Source of the DNA: Daphnia carinata
Lineage: Eukaryota > Arthropoda > Branchiopoda > Diplostraca > Daphniidae
DNA length: 64,000 nucleotides
NCBI RefSeq assembly: GCF_022539665.2
Contig: NC_081340.1
Span: 1,488,001 to 1,552,000, forward strand
Reading direction: 5' to 3'
Position 1 is the stretch's first letter. Each line of letters starts with the position of its first letter. Shown here piece after piece: positions 35,901 to 47,642 of the stretch. The translations under genes and the position numbers were made by a program. The notes beneath the pieces were generated by a model. It was not told the DNA's origin. It worked only from the letters and a program-made list of their open reading frames with translations, and did no database searches.

Positions 35901-38900
35901 TTACTACTTCGAAGCGGACGATCCAAACCCTTGGGCTTTTTTTACTGGTGACTGGAAAAAGCATTTGGGTTCCAGAGACGATTTCGTGAAGCAGTGGTGC
36001 AGTGGATTGATCGGCTCAGACAGTTGTATCGGCTACGAGCGCCGTGGGAACTCGGATCCTAAATGGGCTTCTGATGGAAAACGAGGGAGAGAAGGAGAGA
36101 GGGCCAATCAGCGACAGAATGAAAATAGCCGGACGCGCAACTCGGGTTCGCTTCGGCAACGGGAGCGTTCCAGCAACACTCAATCAAATCAGACGGAAAT
36201 GGAACAGGTGATTGCAGCTCAACGTATGAACCAGGAGAAAATACAACGCGAAAGCCAAACTCTTTCTCGGTGCACTGCCGCACTCGATTCACAGAAAAAA
36301 AGGATCTCGAGCGTTCAACAAGAAATCGAGCTGGCAAACCAGGAAATCGCCGTAAACGAAACTACACGCCAACGAGTGAAAGTCAAGATTCAAGAAATGT
36401 TAGAGCAACACATCGTTCATCAGGTTGTTGTTCGTCAGAATGTGACGAGACAAGCAAACTTGCAGTTTGAGAACGACCATCAGCTGGGTCTTCAACAAAA
36501 ACAGACGTCAATTAACGTCAACCTATTAACTTTGCGGGCAGGTTTTCGAAATGAGTCAAACCCAGCAGAATCAACTCAAATACTCGATAATTTATTATTG
36601 TCTGACGGGAGCTCGTTAAGTATCCAGCATCGTTTAAAGTTAATGAATGCTACTCAAATGTTTTATTTGAAGTTGGGACCAAATCGCCAAGATTGCAACC
36701 GAGAATGGTTATTCATTGGAAAGCTAATAGAAAAGTACTCCAATTCAGCTCAAGACCTGATCGCCGGTCTCGAATTCCTCGAAATAAACCAAGGACTGAT
36801 GATCAAACTTTTAGACAGGAAAACTAATGGGAACCTCATTGAAATCTTGCGCGCCTTACTAGTTCCAATCGAAACACATGAAGAGGATGTAATTGGCACT
36901 TTGTTCGAGTTTGGTGTGCGTAACTTACCGTATAACAAGTTAAAGGAGTTGCTCGGCCGCCTTGAGCTGCGAATTTCGCCGAACGACGCCCAACTGCGGC
37001 TCGCTGTCGCTATCCACTACCGAATGCTCGGCCAAGTGACGAGAGAAATTGCCAATTTATTTGGAGACGATCGCAAAACTGCGTTCAGGTGTGCTGATCT
37101 GCTTTTTCAAGTGTCCGATTTGCATTCGCTGCTCCTCAATATTAAAGAAACCGCCCAAATGAGTGATGGCGATCTAACACCTTTTTATTCATCTTTCTTC
37201 GACGAACTTCATGACGAACTCTCCAAAGTCAAAGCTGCCACAACAATCTACCAAGCTGTCAGGCGTTTCGTCCGAAGAAAACTCGATACAACACAGACAT
37301 TTTGAAAGTTGACGACTTTTCCAACATCCAAGTGAGTGAGGTATGGAAGATTGTTTTCCTTATAAACGCATTCCTACTTGAGGCCACTGAAATGGATGCA
37401 GTAAGACAAGGGATACGCAACTCAAAAATAAAAAATCAAAACGCGATAATTTCACTTCTTGAGGAATCGTTTCAAAAAAATATTTTGGATCCTGGTTGGA
37501 AAGAAGTGAGACGGCTCTTGACCGAAAGAGAGATGTTTAACACAGAAAGACTAAAGCGCAAGCTGGAAGATGTTGAACGGGCTACCAGAATGCCATTGAG
37601 CCAAACGAGCTTCGAAGAGAAATCATGTGTCCTGGAACAGTTGAAAGATGCTCTTGGAAACGAGAAAGAAAACGAAGCGTCAGTATTCAAATGGATCAGC
37701 AACAAGGCAAGCTCAGTGGAACCATTTGATGGATTCTTTTCTGGTTCAAGTAAAGAATCGGAGGAGGCAATAGTCGTGAACATCGTTGAGAAGTTAGATA
37801 CTCGAACAGTGAAAAAACTGGTTGAATTGAACTGCCGTCTATCAACTCATCGTATTTCGTTTGATGATAAACAAGTTACCAAGTTGTGTTGCGCTATCCA
37901 AAAAGACTTCCCAAGGATCATCCAGGATTCAAGTTATGATTTGCAATATAGCCAGTCGACATTCAGATCGAACTGGATGCAATACCTCTTGAACAGAGTT
38001 GCAGATGAACGAGCAAAAGTCGATAGGTTGTCTGCGTGTGTGTTGAAAAAATTTCAAGACACAAAAAACGAAAACGGGTCTCTTGCATTGATCCTTCGCA
38101 AATATGGGCTCTACACTAGCACTTTGGAGCCTTTTGAAGCCGGTAAAGCGTGGGAGCAACTGGACAAAATCTCCCAATTAAAAGATGTTTTGCGTGAAGT
38201 TCGAAGCAAATTGAAAGTAGCAGGTGACCAGCTTTCCAAGTTCTACCCAGTTCTAATTTAACTAGCTAATACATCATTTTTTTAAACTGTTCAGTAAAGA
38301 AGCTGTTAGATGTCGTGCAAAAGGCAATTCCAACACTGGAGGATGCTTATCGGAAAACAGCGAATCCACCATCCTGCGATCATGGTAAGAAAAGGATTAG
38401 TCGTGATTAACGTGTAATTTTAAACGAAAATGAATTATCTTTCAGGTTGTGAAATCATTTCACTAGTGGATCGTGTTCAACATCTCGTTACTGGATGTAA
38501 TGAAGTGACGCCCAATAGCTCCTTATTTCAAAATGGAAATTCTTTGGGCGAGTTGTTTAATATCATGGACGCTATCCGTTTACTGCTGAATATCACGGAG
38601 ATTGATGCCACCAAAACAAAGCAAGTATCAGACACGTACGACAAGGTATGCAGCCTGAAGAACATATTCTACAATTGGAAAACTAAGTCGAAAATCCCAC
38701 GATACGGGGGCGGTCAAGAAGTCGTCCAAACTCACGACCGCCTATTGAATTCTCTAGCCGACGCATTCTCGATAAATAGTGAAGACCTTGAAGATTCCAG
38801 GCGAACAGTTTACGATGAGATTTCAAATCACATTGGTGAGATCCGGACGTTCCACAACAAAGATCTCGAACTCATTGGCGAGCTTTCCAAGATCTTTTCG

Positions 38901-41900
38901 GATCCGCGTTCCGAAATAGATTTTTGTCGATTCGTCGAGAGAACGTCTCCCATCTACTTCTCTCTTTGTCCTAGTGGTCTATCAATCGAACGGAAAATTC
39001 GCTTGTTTGAAGCCATCCTTAGAGTTGTTGACATTAAACAGCAGGATCTCCGTGAGAAAAATCTGAGCGGCCTTTTTGGTCTCACTTTGAAACGGGCGTT
39101 TGAACAGGTTTGTTTTGATATCCAGTTAAATTTGAGCTCAGACTAAATTTTTGTTTCGTCTTCTAGAACACGTGGCTGTACACATCAATCGCCCTCTTAA
39201 TCGGCGATCTGTTAAAAAGTGAATGGCATCTTGCAACGTGGGAACAAGCGAAATTGTGGAGCCATTATTTAAAATTGATCGCCGGGAAATGCGAAAACGA
39301 AAACTTTGAAGAAGCATGCGAGATGTTGCTCTCTATACAGCAACATGTTCTCGATTATTGCCGGGCTTACTACGTTGAAAATCTACTCAAGACCACTAAT
39401 AAATCAGCTGACTCCGTCGATTTGAACATGATGAATCTGGCGTTCAACGAAGCCGTAAGTCTTACAACAGACGTCATGCGATTCGCAAATGCGACTAGCT
39501 CCTCCGATTCACACAGATGGACCGTCAGCCAAGTTATGGCTCGCCAAAAGGTTCTGGATGCGATCGTTCGTCTCGGATCATCAAAGTCCAGTTCCTGGCC
39601 CGAAAACACTGTAATAGACCATCTGCTCCGCCAGTGTAATCTTTGGAACTACAGCAACACAAAGTTTAAAGCAGTTATCTCGACAGCTTTCAAAGGAGAC
39701 ACGAACTCAGAAACCCGACGTCGTAAAACTTTCGTCAAGCGTTTAATTTCATTGCGGCACGTTGAGTGGACGGAGAAGCTACTCGCCGAATTGAATTCGC
39801 TTTTGAACAAGTCATACCAGGAATTATCCGTTGTAGTTGGCTATGATGTTTTCACAGAAGAAGAGAGGTCTTTCGTTAATCTAATTGACAACGACGAGGC
39901 AGTCCTGCACATCCTGAAAAGCGAGTACCCATCGTGCTATCTGAACTCTCTGCAAAATTTTGCAATCAAACGAGCTCTCGAGTCTTTTGTGCGCTGTTTC
40001 CTGCCCAGCTTCGCCGGGATAAGCCTGAATCAAGAGGCAGATTTCGAAAAAAAGATGACCGATGAAGCTCAACTCTGGCGTATTGCAAAGACATTTTTAT
40101 CTAAAAAGAAAGCGGAAGGAACATTGAGAGATTGGGTTGTCTGGTTTAATGACGTTTTCATCGTTTCGTTGAACTCGTATCCATCGGATTCAGGGCTTAC
40201 ACTGAATCAAGTGTCAAACTTCCTTGACGATGCCGCCAATTCTAACTTGGAACTATGCCGTCTTATCACAACGACATGCCGACCGCATTATTGGACTCGT
40301 TTCCTTGCCGTTTACACCGTAAAAAATTCGACCTTTCGTCTGGGATTGGGCGAAGCAGAAGACGCCGATGCGATCGTCAGGGACCTCGTCGCGTTTTTAA
40401 TGCGGATTACAAGTGAAACTGGTAGTGTACTAATTCGTTGCTTACGAGAAAAAATTTTAGCGGAATCGGAAACAGCTCGAACAGCCGATTTGGTTTATAT
40501 AGTCCGGAGCGTGGCCTCCGGGCTGAACGAAATCTCGGAGCTCAATTCAAATATTTTTGAAGAGAAACAATTGGTTGCTAGATTCGTGAACGCTGTTTTG
40601 AAAGAGTGGCCAAAAGCCTGTCGTTTAGCGCGTTTCGCTTCCAAGTGGGCTTCTGAAGGACTTGGATTTCTTCGTACGCAGAAGGTGTTGAGCATTTTCG
40701 ATATCGAACTTGGACAGGAGCGCGCAGATCGTCTGTTGGATCGCGCACAGCGCTGCCAGCGGAACAACTTGTCTTTCACATCGTTGCTCGAAAAAATTGC
40801 CGATAACTTGATTCGTTTTCCCTGGATTAGGGAACAATGCATTAAGCTGGCTTCTTCGGACGTCACAGAAGATGAAAACGCGCTTTGGGCATCGGTGATT
40901 GACATCGAAAACAAGGCGAAATCAACGCAAAACAAGGAGCTGACTATCAACGATATTCTTACAATCCTGAGCAACGATCCCGACTCGAAGCTGATGATGA
41001 ACGATGCGGCAAAACGAGCAGAAATTCAGGACTTTGTTCAGCGAGCCAACGATAGCTACAAAATCGCGTACAGCACCTGGGACGAGAAGAAGATCACACA
41101 GTGGGCAGCGAAAGAGAAGAAGGGTTCCGAAGGCAAACCATTGCAAGTGCATGAATTTCTTGCAGTAGCTTCTCGAGCAGTGGAGCTGAAGAAAGGTTAC
41201 AAACCACGAGACGTCCAGATGTTGGCTGTTATACTGTTTGTGACGGGCGAGGATAGCGGGAGCAAAAAAATCAAACGAATGGCTCAGATCTCAACAGGCG
41301 AAGGAAAAACTTTGATAACAGCTCTGCTCGCCATTTATCACGTCCTGCGTCATTGGAACAGCTATAGGCATGTCAACGTGATCACGAGCTCGTCGGTGCT
41401 GGCTGAAGCGAGCGTCAACGAAATCCAGTACCTTTATGACCAGTTCGGGGTGAGCTTGAGCAACAATTGCGACTTGGCCTGTTCAAAAGACGACAAACTC
41501 CGCAAAGAGCGCTACAACTCAGACGTAATTTACGGTGATTTACCCAGTTTCATGCGAGACATTCTTCTCACTCGCTTTTTCAACAAGAAAATAACACGAG
41601 GCAGAGAACCTGGCGCTATTATAGTTGATGAAGTAGATTCCATGCTCTTGGACAAAGGCGAAAGCGTGTTGTACCTATCGCACAACATCCCAGAAATGTA
41701 TCACTTGCGCCAACTCTTTGTCGAAATAGCTGGAACAGTTAACGCGCCCGACGTGCAGGATTTGGCCGAATCGAGAGACATCGTTGCTGAAGTTCAAAGG
41801 TTCATCGAGCCAAGGATCAACGATTCAGACATCGCCGTGCCCAATTGTCTAAAAGGATACGTCAAACATCATTTGCCGACTTGGATCAGAAGCGCATTGA

Positions 41901-44900
41901 GAGCCGCATACCTTTTGAACGTGAAAGACTCGTACAAGATCGATGACATCGGTGATGGGAAAGGAAGACAGGTGATCATCATGGACAAAGAAACGGGCGT
42001 TGAGCAAATCCAGATGGAGTGGTCGGACGGTCTTCATCCCGCTCTTCAGTTGAAGCACGGCCTCAAATGGACCCCCACCGCCTTGAAAGCAGTTTTCATG
42101 TCGAACATAGGCTACTTCACCGAATTCAAAGGCCGGTTTTACGGAGTAACCGGGACATTAGGCTCGGCAGCCGAATGCGATCTTTTGCGCGACGTTTTCG
42201 GCGTAGATTTCTTCCGGATGCCCAGGTATAAGCAGCGCTTCTGCATCCACCACGGTCCGCTCGTTGCAAGCAATGAAGAGGAGTGGCTCCAAAATATGAA
42301 GAAGGCTGTTGAAGAGGTGACCAAGCCCCCAGAACCTCGTGCTGCCCTTATCATCTGCGAAAACATTGTTTCAGCTGAACGCATTCACGCTGCGCTCTCG
42401 AAAACCTCGCAGCCAAAGGCAGGTAAAAACATTATAGGTTGCATTCAAATAATTACATTTTTTTTGGTATAGGAATACAAAGTTAATATGTACACCAGCG
42501 CTTTTGACAAGGATTTCCTGAAAATGCAACACGAAGACGAAGTCGGCCCGGGACAAGTGATTGTTGCCACAAACCTTGCAGGCAGAGGAACAGACTTCAA
42601 GCTGAGCAAACAATTGGAGGAAAATGGCGGACTTCACGTCATCATCAGCTACGTTCCACCTAATGCTCGAGTTGAAGCTCAAGCTCAAGGACGGACAGCT
42701 CGAGCTGGACAGCCCGGCAGCTACCAATTCGTGATTCAAAAGGGATCTGCTCAAGTGCCCGACAAACCAGAATCAACCGACCCCTACGCTGAGCTGTGCG
42801 CATTTAAGATCGCCCGCGACGACGAGGAGCGATCCCGGCTGGAAGATCTGCACCTCAAAGCAGTTCCAAAAATCAAACTCGAAGAATCCCTTTTTGAGCG
42901 TTTCTATCGTGAGTGCATCAAGCCGTTGAGAGATTGTAGCACACCTGATGAAACTGTTGTAACGAGCCAAACTGAGGAGACAGATATCAAGATAAACTGT
43001 TTGAACAACCGATGGGCCCTGTGGCTCGACGACAATGAAACACTGATAGAGCGTGCTCATAGTGATCGGCTGCTGTTCGAGAGTCTCAACGAGGCCTTCG
43101 AAAGCTTCATCTCGAGTGTACGCAACACCCGCTGGTCGAGCCTAGAAACTCTGGCGCAGACCCCCAGCGAGCTAATGTGCGTAGCTCGTTTTTACGAAAA
43201 CCATCCGAAGGTTTACAAAAACTACCCGGAGAGAGCAATAAATTGCTTTAAGAAGATCGCCACCGAAGAGCCTCAGTTCTGCGAAAACGCTCTCCTAGAA
43301 AACGTTCGGCTGATGCTGTTGGACAAAGCAGGCTACTACAAGAAGAGGGAGGCAAAGAAACTTCTCGTTAAAGCAAAGAAAATGATCAATTCTAGGATCG
43401 ACATTCTCTTCGGGCTCAACCAGGTCGTTAACACCGTCCGGCAGAAGACGAGTTCCGGTCCCGATCCTGTCGAGCACTTTTCGTTTGAAGAGCAAACTAG
43501 CAATCTAATCCGCTTGCTTCAAGTGCACTTATCCTCCGTCAGTTCATTGCTCGGGGTACCTTTAACAGACTCTCTGTCCAGTCAGTTCCACTCGGAAGAA
43601 AAGAATGACGAACCGTTGAACAAAGTAATTGATTTTCTAGCCAGAAACTGCAACTATCACAAACCCTTGCGCTACTCGAGAAAGATGAAAATAATCAACG
43701 AAGCAAAAACAAAAGAACTGCAAATCAGTGGATCAGCCGTTAAGTGGCCAACGTTTTTGAGCCACTGCCAAACAGAGCTAGTCGAGTGGTTTGCTGCCAG
43801 AGTGCAAAAAAGGTCGGGTGTATCAAGTGCAACTTGGTTGCTATCAAGTTTGGAAACGAAGATCGCCGAAAGCGAAAAATGCCTGTGGAATCAGCTAATC
43901 GAAAACGGTTACATCGACAAGGGCCGGTCGGCCAGTTCTTACACCATCAAAGCAGACAACTCGCTGGAGCCAAAGCTACTCGAAAAATTCGTCGAGTACA
44001 AGCGAATCCTTCCTGGCTGGCTAGCGTTCCATGACGACGAGGATTTTGACGAAGTCTCTTCGACGTTAGGCATCACGAATGACGACCCCCTTGGACAGTC
44101 CATTAAACTAAGCACCATTAAAGATCTGCTGATTGACAACAAGTTGCTACTCAAATCTGACCGACCCGTTCACAGAATATTAAAGAACATCCCTTCAGTA
44201 CAAGAAAATGTTGAAGCCTATCTCGTGCCAGGAGTACCGCTTGTTTCATGCGCCGACGTATTGGCCGCCTGGTTCCCTTCAACGGCGTACCAAGAGGGTC
44301 AAAGAGTTGAGCAACCCGATTTTGATGGTCGCAAAACGAAATTGGCTGATCAGTTTAAAAATTACTTTATCGACATTGGTATCTTAAAGCAGCCCGCTAT
44401 CATGTTTCCATTCCCATCAGCAAATCGCTCAAAAGAAGATATCGATTCTGATTTAGAGCGGATGAAGAATTCCTTCAAATCTCAAAAAGGTTTCGACGAT
44501 TTGGCAACGACTTTGTACAAAGAGAAAGAAAAAGACAACGGAAAACGACGGGATCTCCTGGCTGAACGTTTGATGATGGCGGTAAGAGAGCACCTTGGTC
44601 AATTGAAGATGTTCGCCCAAATGAAATCTTCATTCACCTACTTGTACGACAACCTACCACCGACTTCAGTGAACCCTGCTGACGAGTTGCAACAGTTCGA
44701 CGCTCAGTACTTTGATCGTGTTGGCCGTTTTGAAGAGCACATCCCATTCGACTGGAGGACTTTGGTAGTAGCTTTGCTCGGAGTGGCCCAGCTCGTTGGA
44801 GCGGTTGCCTTCCCGTTCTTCAGCGCCGGATTGGCAGCCGAGGGCATCAACGATTTGATGTTCGCCTTCCAGAGTTTCAAGAACCCCGGGTCGTTCTCGT

Positions 44901-47113
44901 GGTCCACGTACGCCAAGGGTAAACTCAAAGGATTGGCAATAATGGCGCTAACGGCCGGGATTGGGGCCGCTGGGCTTATTGCGAAAGGAGGGCAGAGCTT
45001 GATGGGAGCAGCGAAGCTTTTGGGCCGTTTCAATGGCACATTAAAGGGATGGTGGCAGCTGGGTAAACAGGTGCTAGCCAAGTGCGCTGAGGCTCTACTC
45101 TCCAGTGTGGTCGGACAGATAGTACAAAAGTTCCTCAACTGGGCGAAAAAGTTCATATTAGAAAAGGTATTATCACGCGTAAAATCCTACCTATTCGAAA
45201 ACCCCGTTTGCCGCCCAGCTTTTGAAAGGCTGAGAGCGTTAATGAACGACATTTTAAACGAAGCGCGGCGCTTTGGTCGCTCTTTGGGTGAGGTGCGCAA
45301 ATCGGTACAGGACGCAATCGACCGAGCATGTAACCCTGACGCTCCTTCTGCCATCGATGTGTTCTCTCGAATCAAAGATAGAGCTCTTGACATTCGTGGG
45401 GAGATGCTCGGTGCTTTCAGCAATTCCACGGAGGGATTCATCAACGGTCAACAGAATCACCGTAACATTTACAAAGCATCTTCTGGACTTCATGGAATTA
45501 CAGAATCAGTGCACGCCGGTACTCTTGGAAAAGTGCTAAAATCAACAGTCAAAATCACCGATAGCGTAGGACGTATCGCGAAGGAGAGTCAAAAGATAAT
45601 CAAAACCGTCAATCAAATGCAAAGTGTTGTAAAACTTGCGGCTGAACCAGCGTGTCTCGTCAAGGACGTCAACGAGCAACTACAGCAAGAGCTCCGGCGA
45701 CTGAACAGCAAACAAAACACGGACAACAAAAAGCAGCCGATGGTGGATTTAACCGAAGCGCAAGTGCGCGAATTTGATGGTTTTAAAACGGAAATGTCGA
45801 ATAAAATTCAAGATTTGATCATGAAGAAGAGCCTCGATGAGATCCAGTCTGCTTGGGCACAGCCGGCGCTTCAAGCCAAGCTCGAAAAGACAATTCGAGA
45901 AAAGGCAACTGAAAAGATCCAAGCTATGGGGCTCATCAAATTGCCACCAGGTGCTGATCAACTGAGGGACGAAGCCAGTCAATTGGAAAATGAGGAACAA
46001 GTTGGTCTGGCTTACGAAGAAAGAATCGAAAAGATCGGCGAAGAGATGGCCGGCCCGGTGGAGAAACAGCTGCTGGCCGACCGATACGGGTGTTCGTTCG
46101 AGCTAGTCGATGAAACAGGCGATTATTCTGATGGATCAGGAACGTTTTCTTACCATCCGAACGGTGAACCGGGTAAAAAAAAGATCGTGATGAAGGTGAC
46201 GCAAAATGAGGAAGGCACAAAGCATCTGGAGCTGATCATGTCGGATGGGACGACCTACAAACACGTCCCTGGTCCTGGAGAGTCTCTCAACGGATGTCTC
46301 TATCACGCGGCGGCAAAGGCTCTGAACACATCTTCAGTTGAATTGATCAGCGAGCTAAAGGACGAAGCGAGGTGCAATGAACGAGTTCGGATCATGTACG
46401 AAATCGGCGTAAACGAAAAATATAGCCGATTGCACACCGGTGCCTATGCTAAGTGTTCCGATTTCAAAGTAAAACGCGATGAGCTCGGCAGAAAGGTAAC
46501 TGCGAACGCTATTATTACTACAGCAGATGTTGAGACGGTATCGGGCTCGGATCCAAAAGTAAGAGAAATAGTGAAGACAGGTTTTGACGGCGAGAACGTC
46601 AGTCACCTCATTGCTAGATGTCTAGGCGGCGAATACAAGGAAGAAAACCTCGTTAGTTTACCCAGCATGACGAATCAGATTTACATGCGTTTTCACGAGA
46701 AAGGACTCGAAGCATTCTGCCAGGCTCACATGAAAGATAATGTTCCAATCGCCGTACAATTGCAAATTCATTACGAAAACAGTGTTAAAGACTTGGAAAA
46801 TATGCTTACAAGTGAGAAGAAGGTTATTCATGGAATCAGTTGTATTGAACTGGATTTCCATCTCAAAAACGATCCAAACAACTTTTACCGCAGTGGTCTT
46901 ATCCCGTGTCAACCAGGCAAAAGCGGAACTGTGACTGTCGGTGGTGATACTTTCAAGAAACATTTTTTAGAACACAAATCAAGCCATCTGAAGAATGAAG
47001 GTATTTCCAACGTGCCTATCGACTACAAGAAAAGAAACCCAGGAGAAAAGCGCCAACATTATACTGAGTCTGCTGACCTTCACAGCCATCATCCACACAA
47101 TAGAAAAAAATAA
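32947..47113 (+). CDS. Giant SecA-motor protein with glycine-rich, hydrophobic, OTU-like and nuclease-like modules
   Basis: Exons are 32947-33529, 33578-38223 (one frameshift near 37290), 38295-38384, 38446-39107, 39167-42422 and 42483-47113, about 4,620 residues. In order: two related N-terminal copies (SFALCLIQHS, SFVLCLIQHS); a collagen-like glycine-rich tract (about residues 790-970); a coiled coil (about 1065-1170); long helical parts; and a SecA-type DEAD motor with QISTGEGKTL (Walker A, 41287), VDEVDSMLLD (41624), YGVTGTLGS, ATNLAGRGTD (42567) and QGRTARAGQPGS. Then follow a hydrophobic module (44745-44990), an OTU-like NGCLYHA patch (about 46290) and HLIARCLGG (about 46600), which resembles the non-specific endonuclease NS_2 family. 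SecA drives protein export in bacteria and plastids and is not part of animal genomes. An AATAAA overlaps the stop. It is probably transferred from a bacterium and domesticated; its function is unknown. Confidence 0.85.
34435..34536 (+). other. Possible in-frame 102-bp intron in the SecA-like gene
   Basis: The segment starts with GTAAGT after ATAAAG and ends CTGAAG, with a pyrimidine-rich 3' part. It is a multiple of three and has no stop. If retained it adds 34 residues including a hydrophobic run (FAVSLLLTLWLAISLTN) unlike the rest of the domain. It could be an exonised or retained intron. Confidence 0.45.
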
Positions 47114-47642
47114 AGTTTTTCGATCGATCATGCTATTGACATTCTTCGCTATGAAAGTTCTTACTTGTGCCCGCTACGATAATCATTGCTTTTGGCATCT
47201 GCAAGCTTTTTGCAGATGCAAGAATCTAGTGAAAGCATACTGGTCAAGTCTATTGATATGTCGATTGCTATGTTGAAGACTCTAGCTTTGTTTCTTTTAC
47301 ATTTTCTTGCAATAACTTTTTATAGCTTTTTTTTTTACTAAAATGTATACTATATCAATCCCAGTATCCAACATTGGCTTAATTAACCTTTCAAATGTCA
47401 AATCTGTGTGCCTTATTATCCGCGTTTGTTTTTGCCATTTCAATAAAATCACTAAGCTAATTTCCGAGTTATTTTTGAAAACCAGTCACAGGGTATCTGC
47501 TATAATCATGACCTTTCTTTATCTGTCTTGTTCATTAGCATCAAAAGACCACACATTTTTACACGTTTAAATTGAAACATCAAATCATCAATATTTCTGA
47601 ATTATCGTATGGCATACACAATCCTGATTATGAATGAGGCAC
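47114..47642. other. Convergent spacer between the SecA-like gene and CMTR1
   Basis: AT-rich; the two genes meet tail to tail. No gene seen. Confidence 0.5.

Noticed and set aside
32947-47113. Bacterial contamination as the source of the SecA motor
   Set aside because: The gene has in-phase spliceosomal-type introns, a eukaryotic poly(A) signal and animal genes on both sides within the same sequence.
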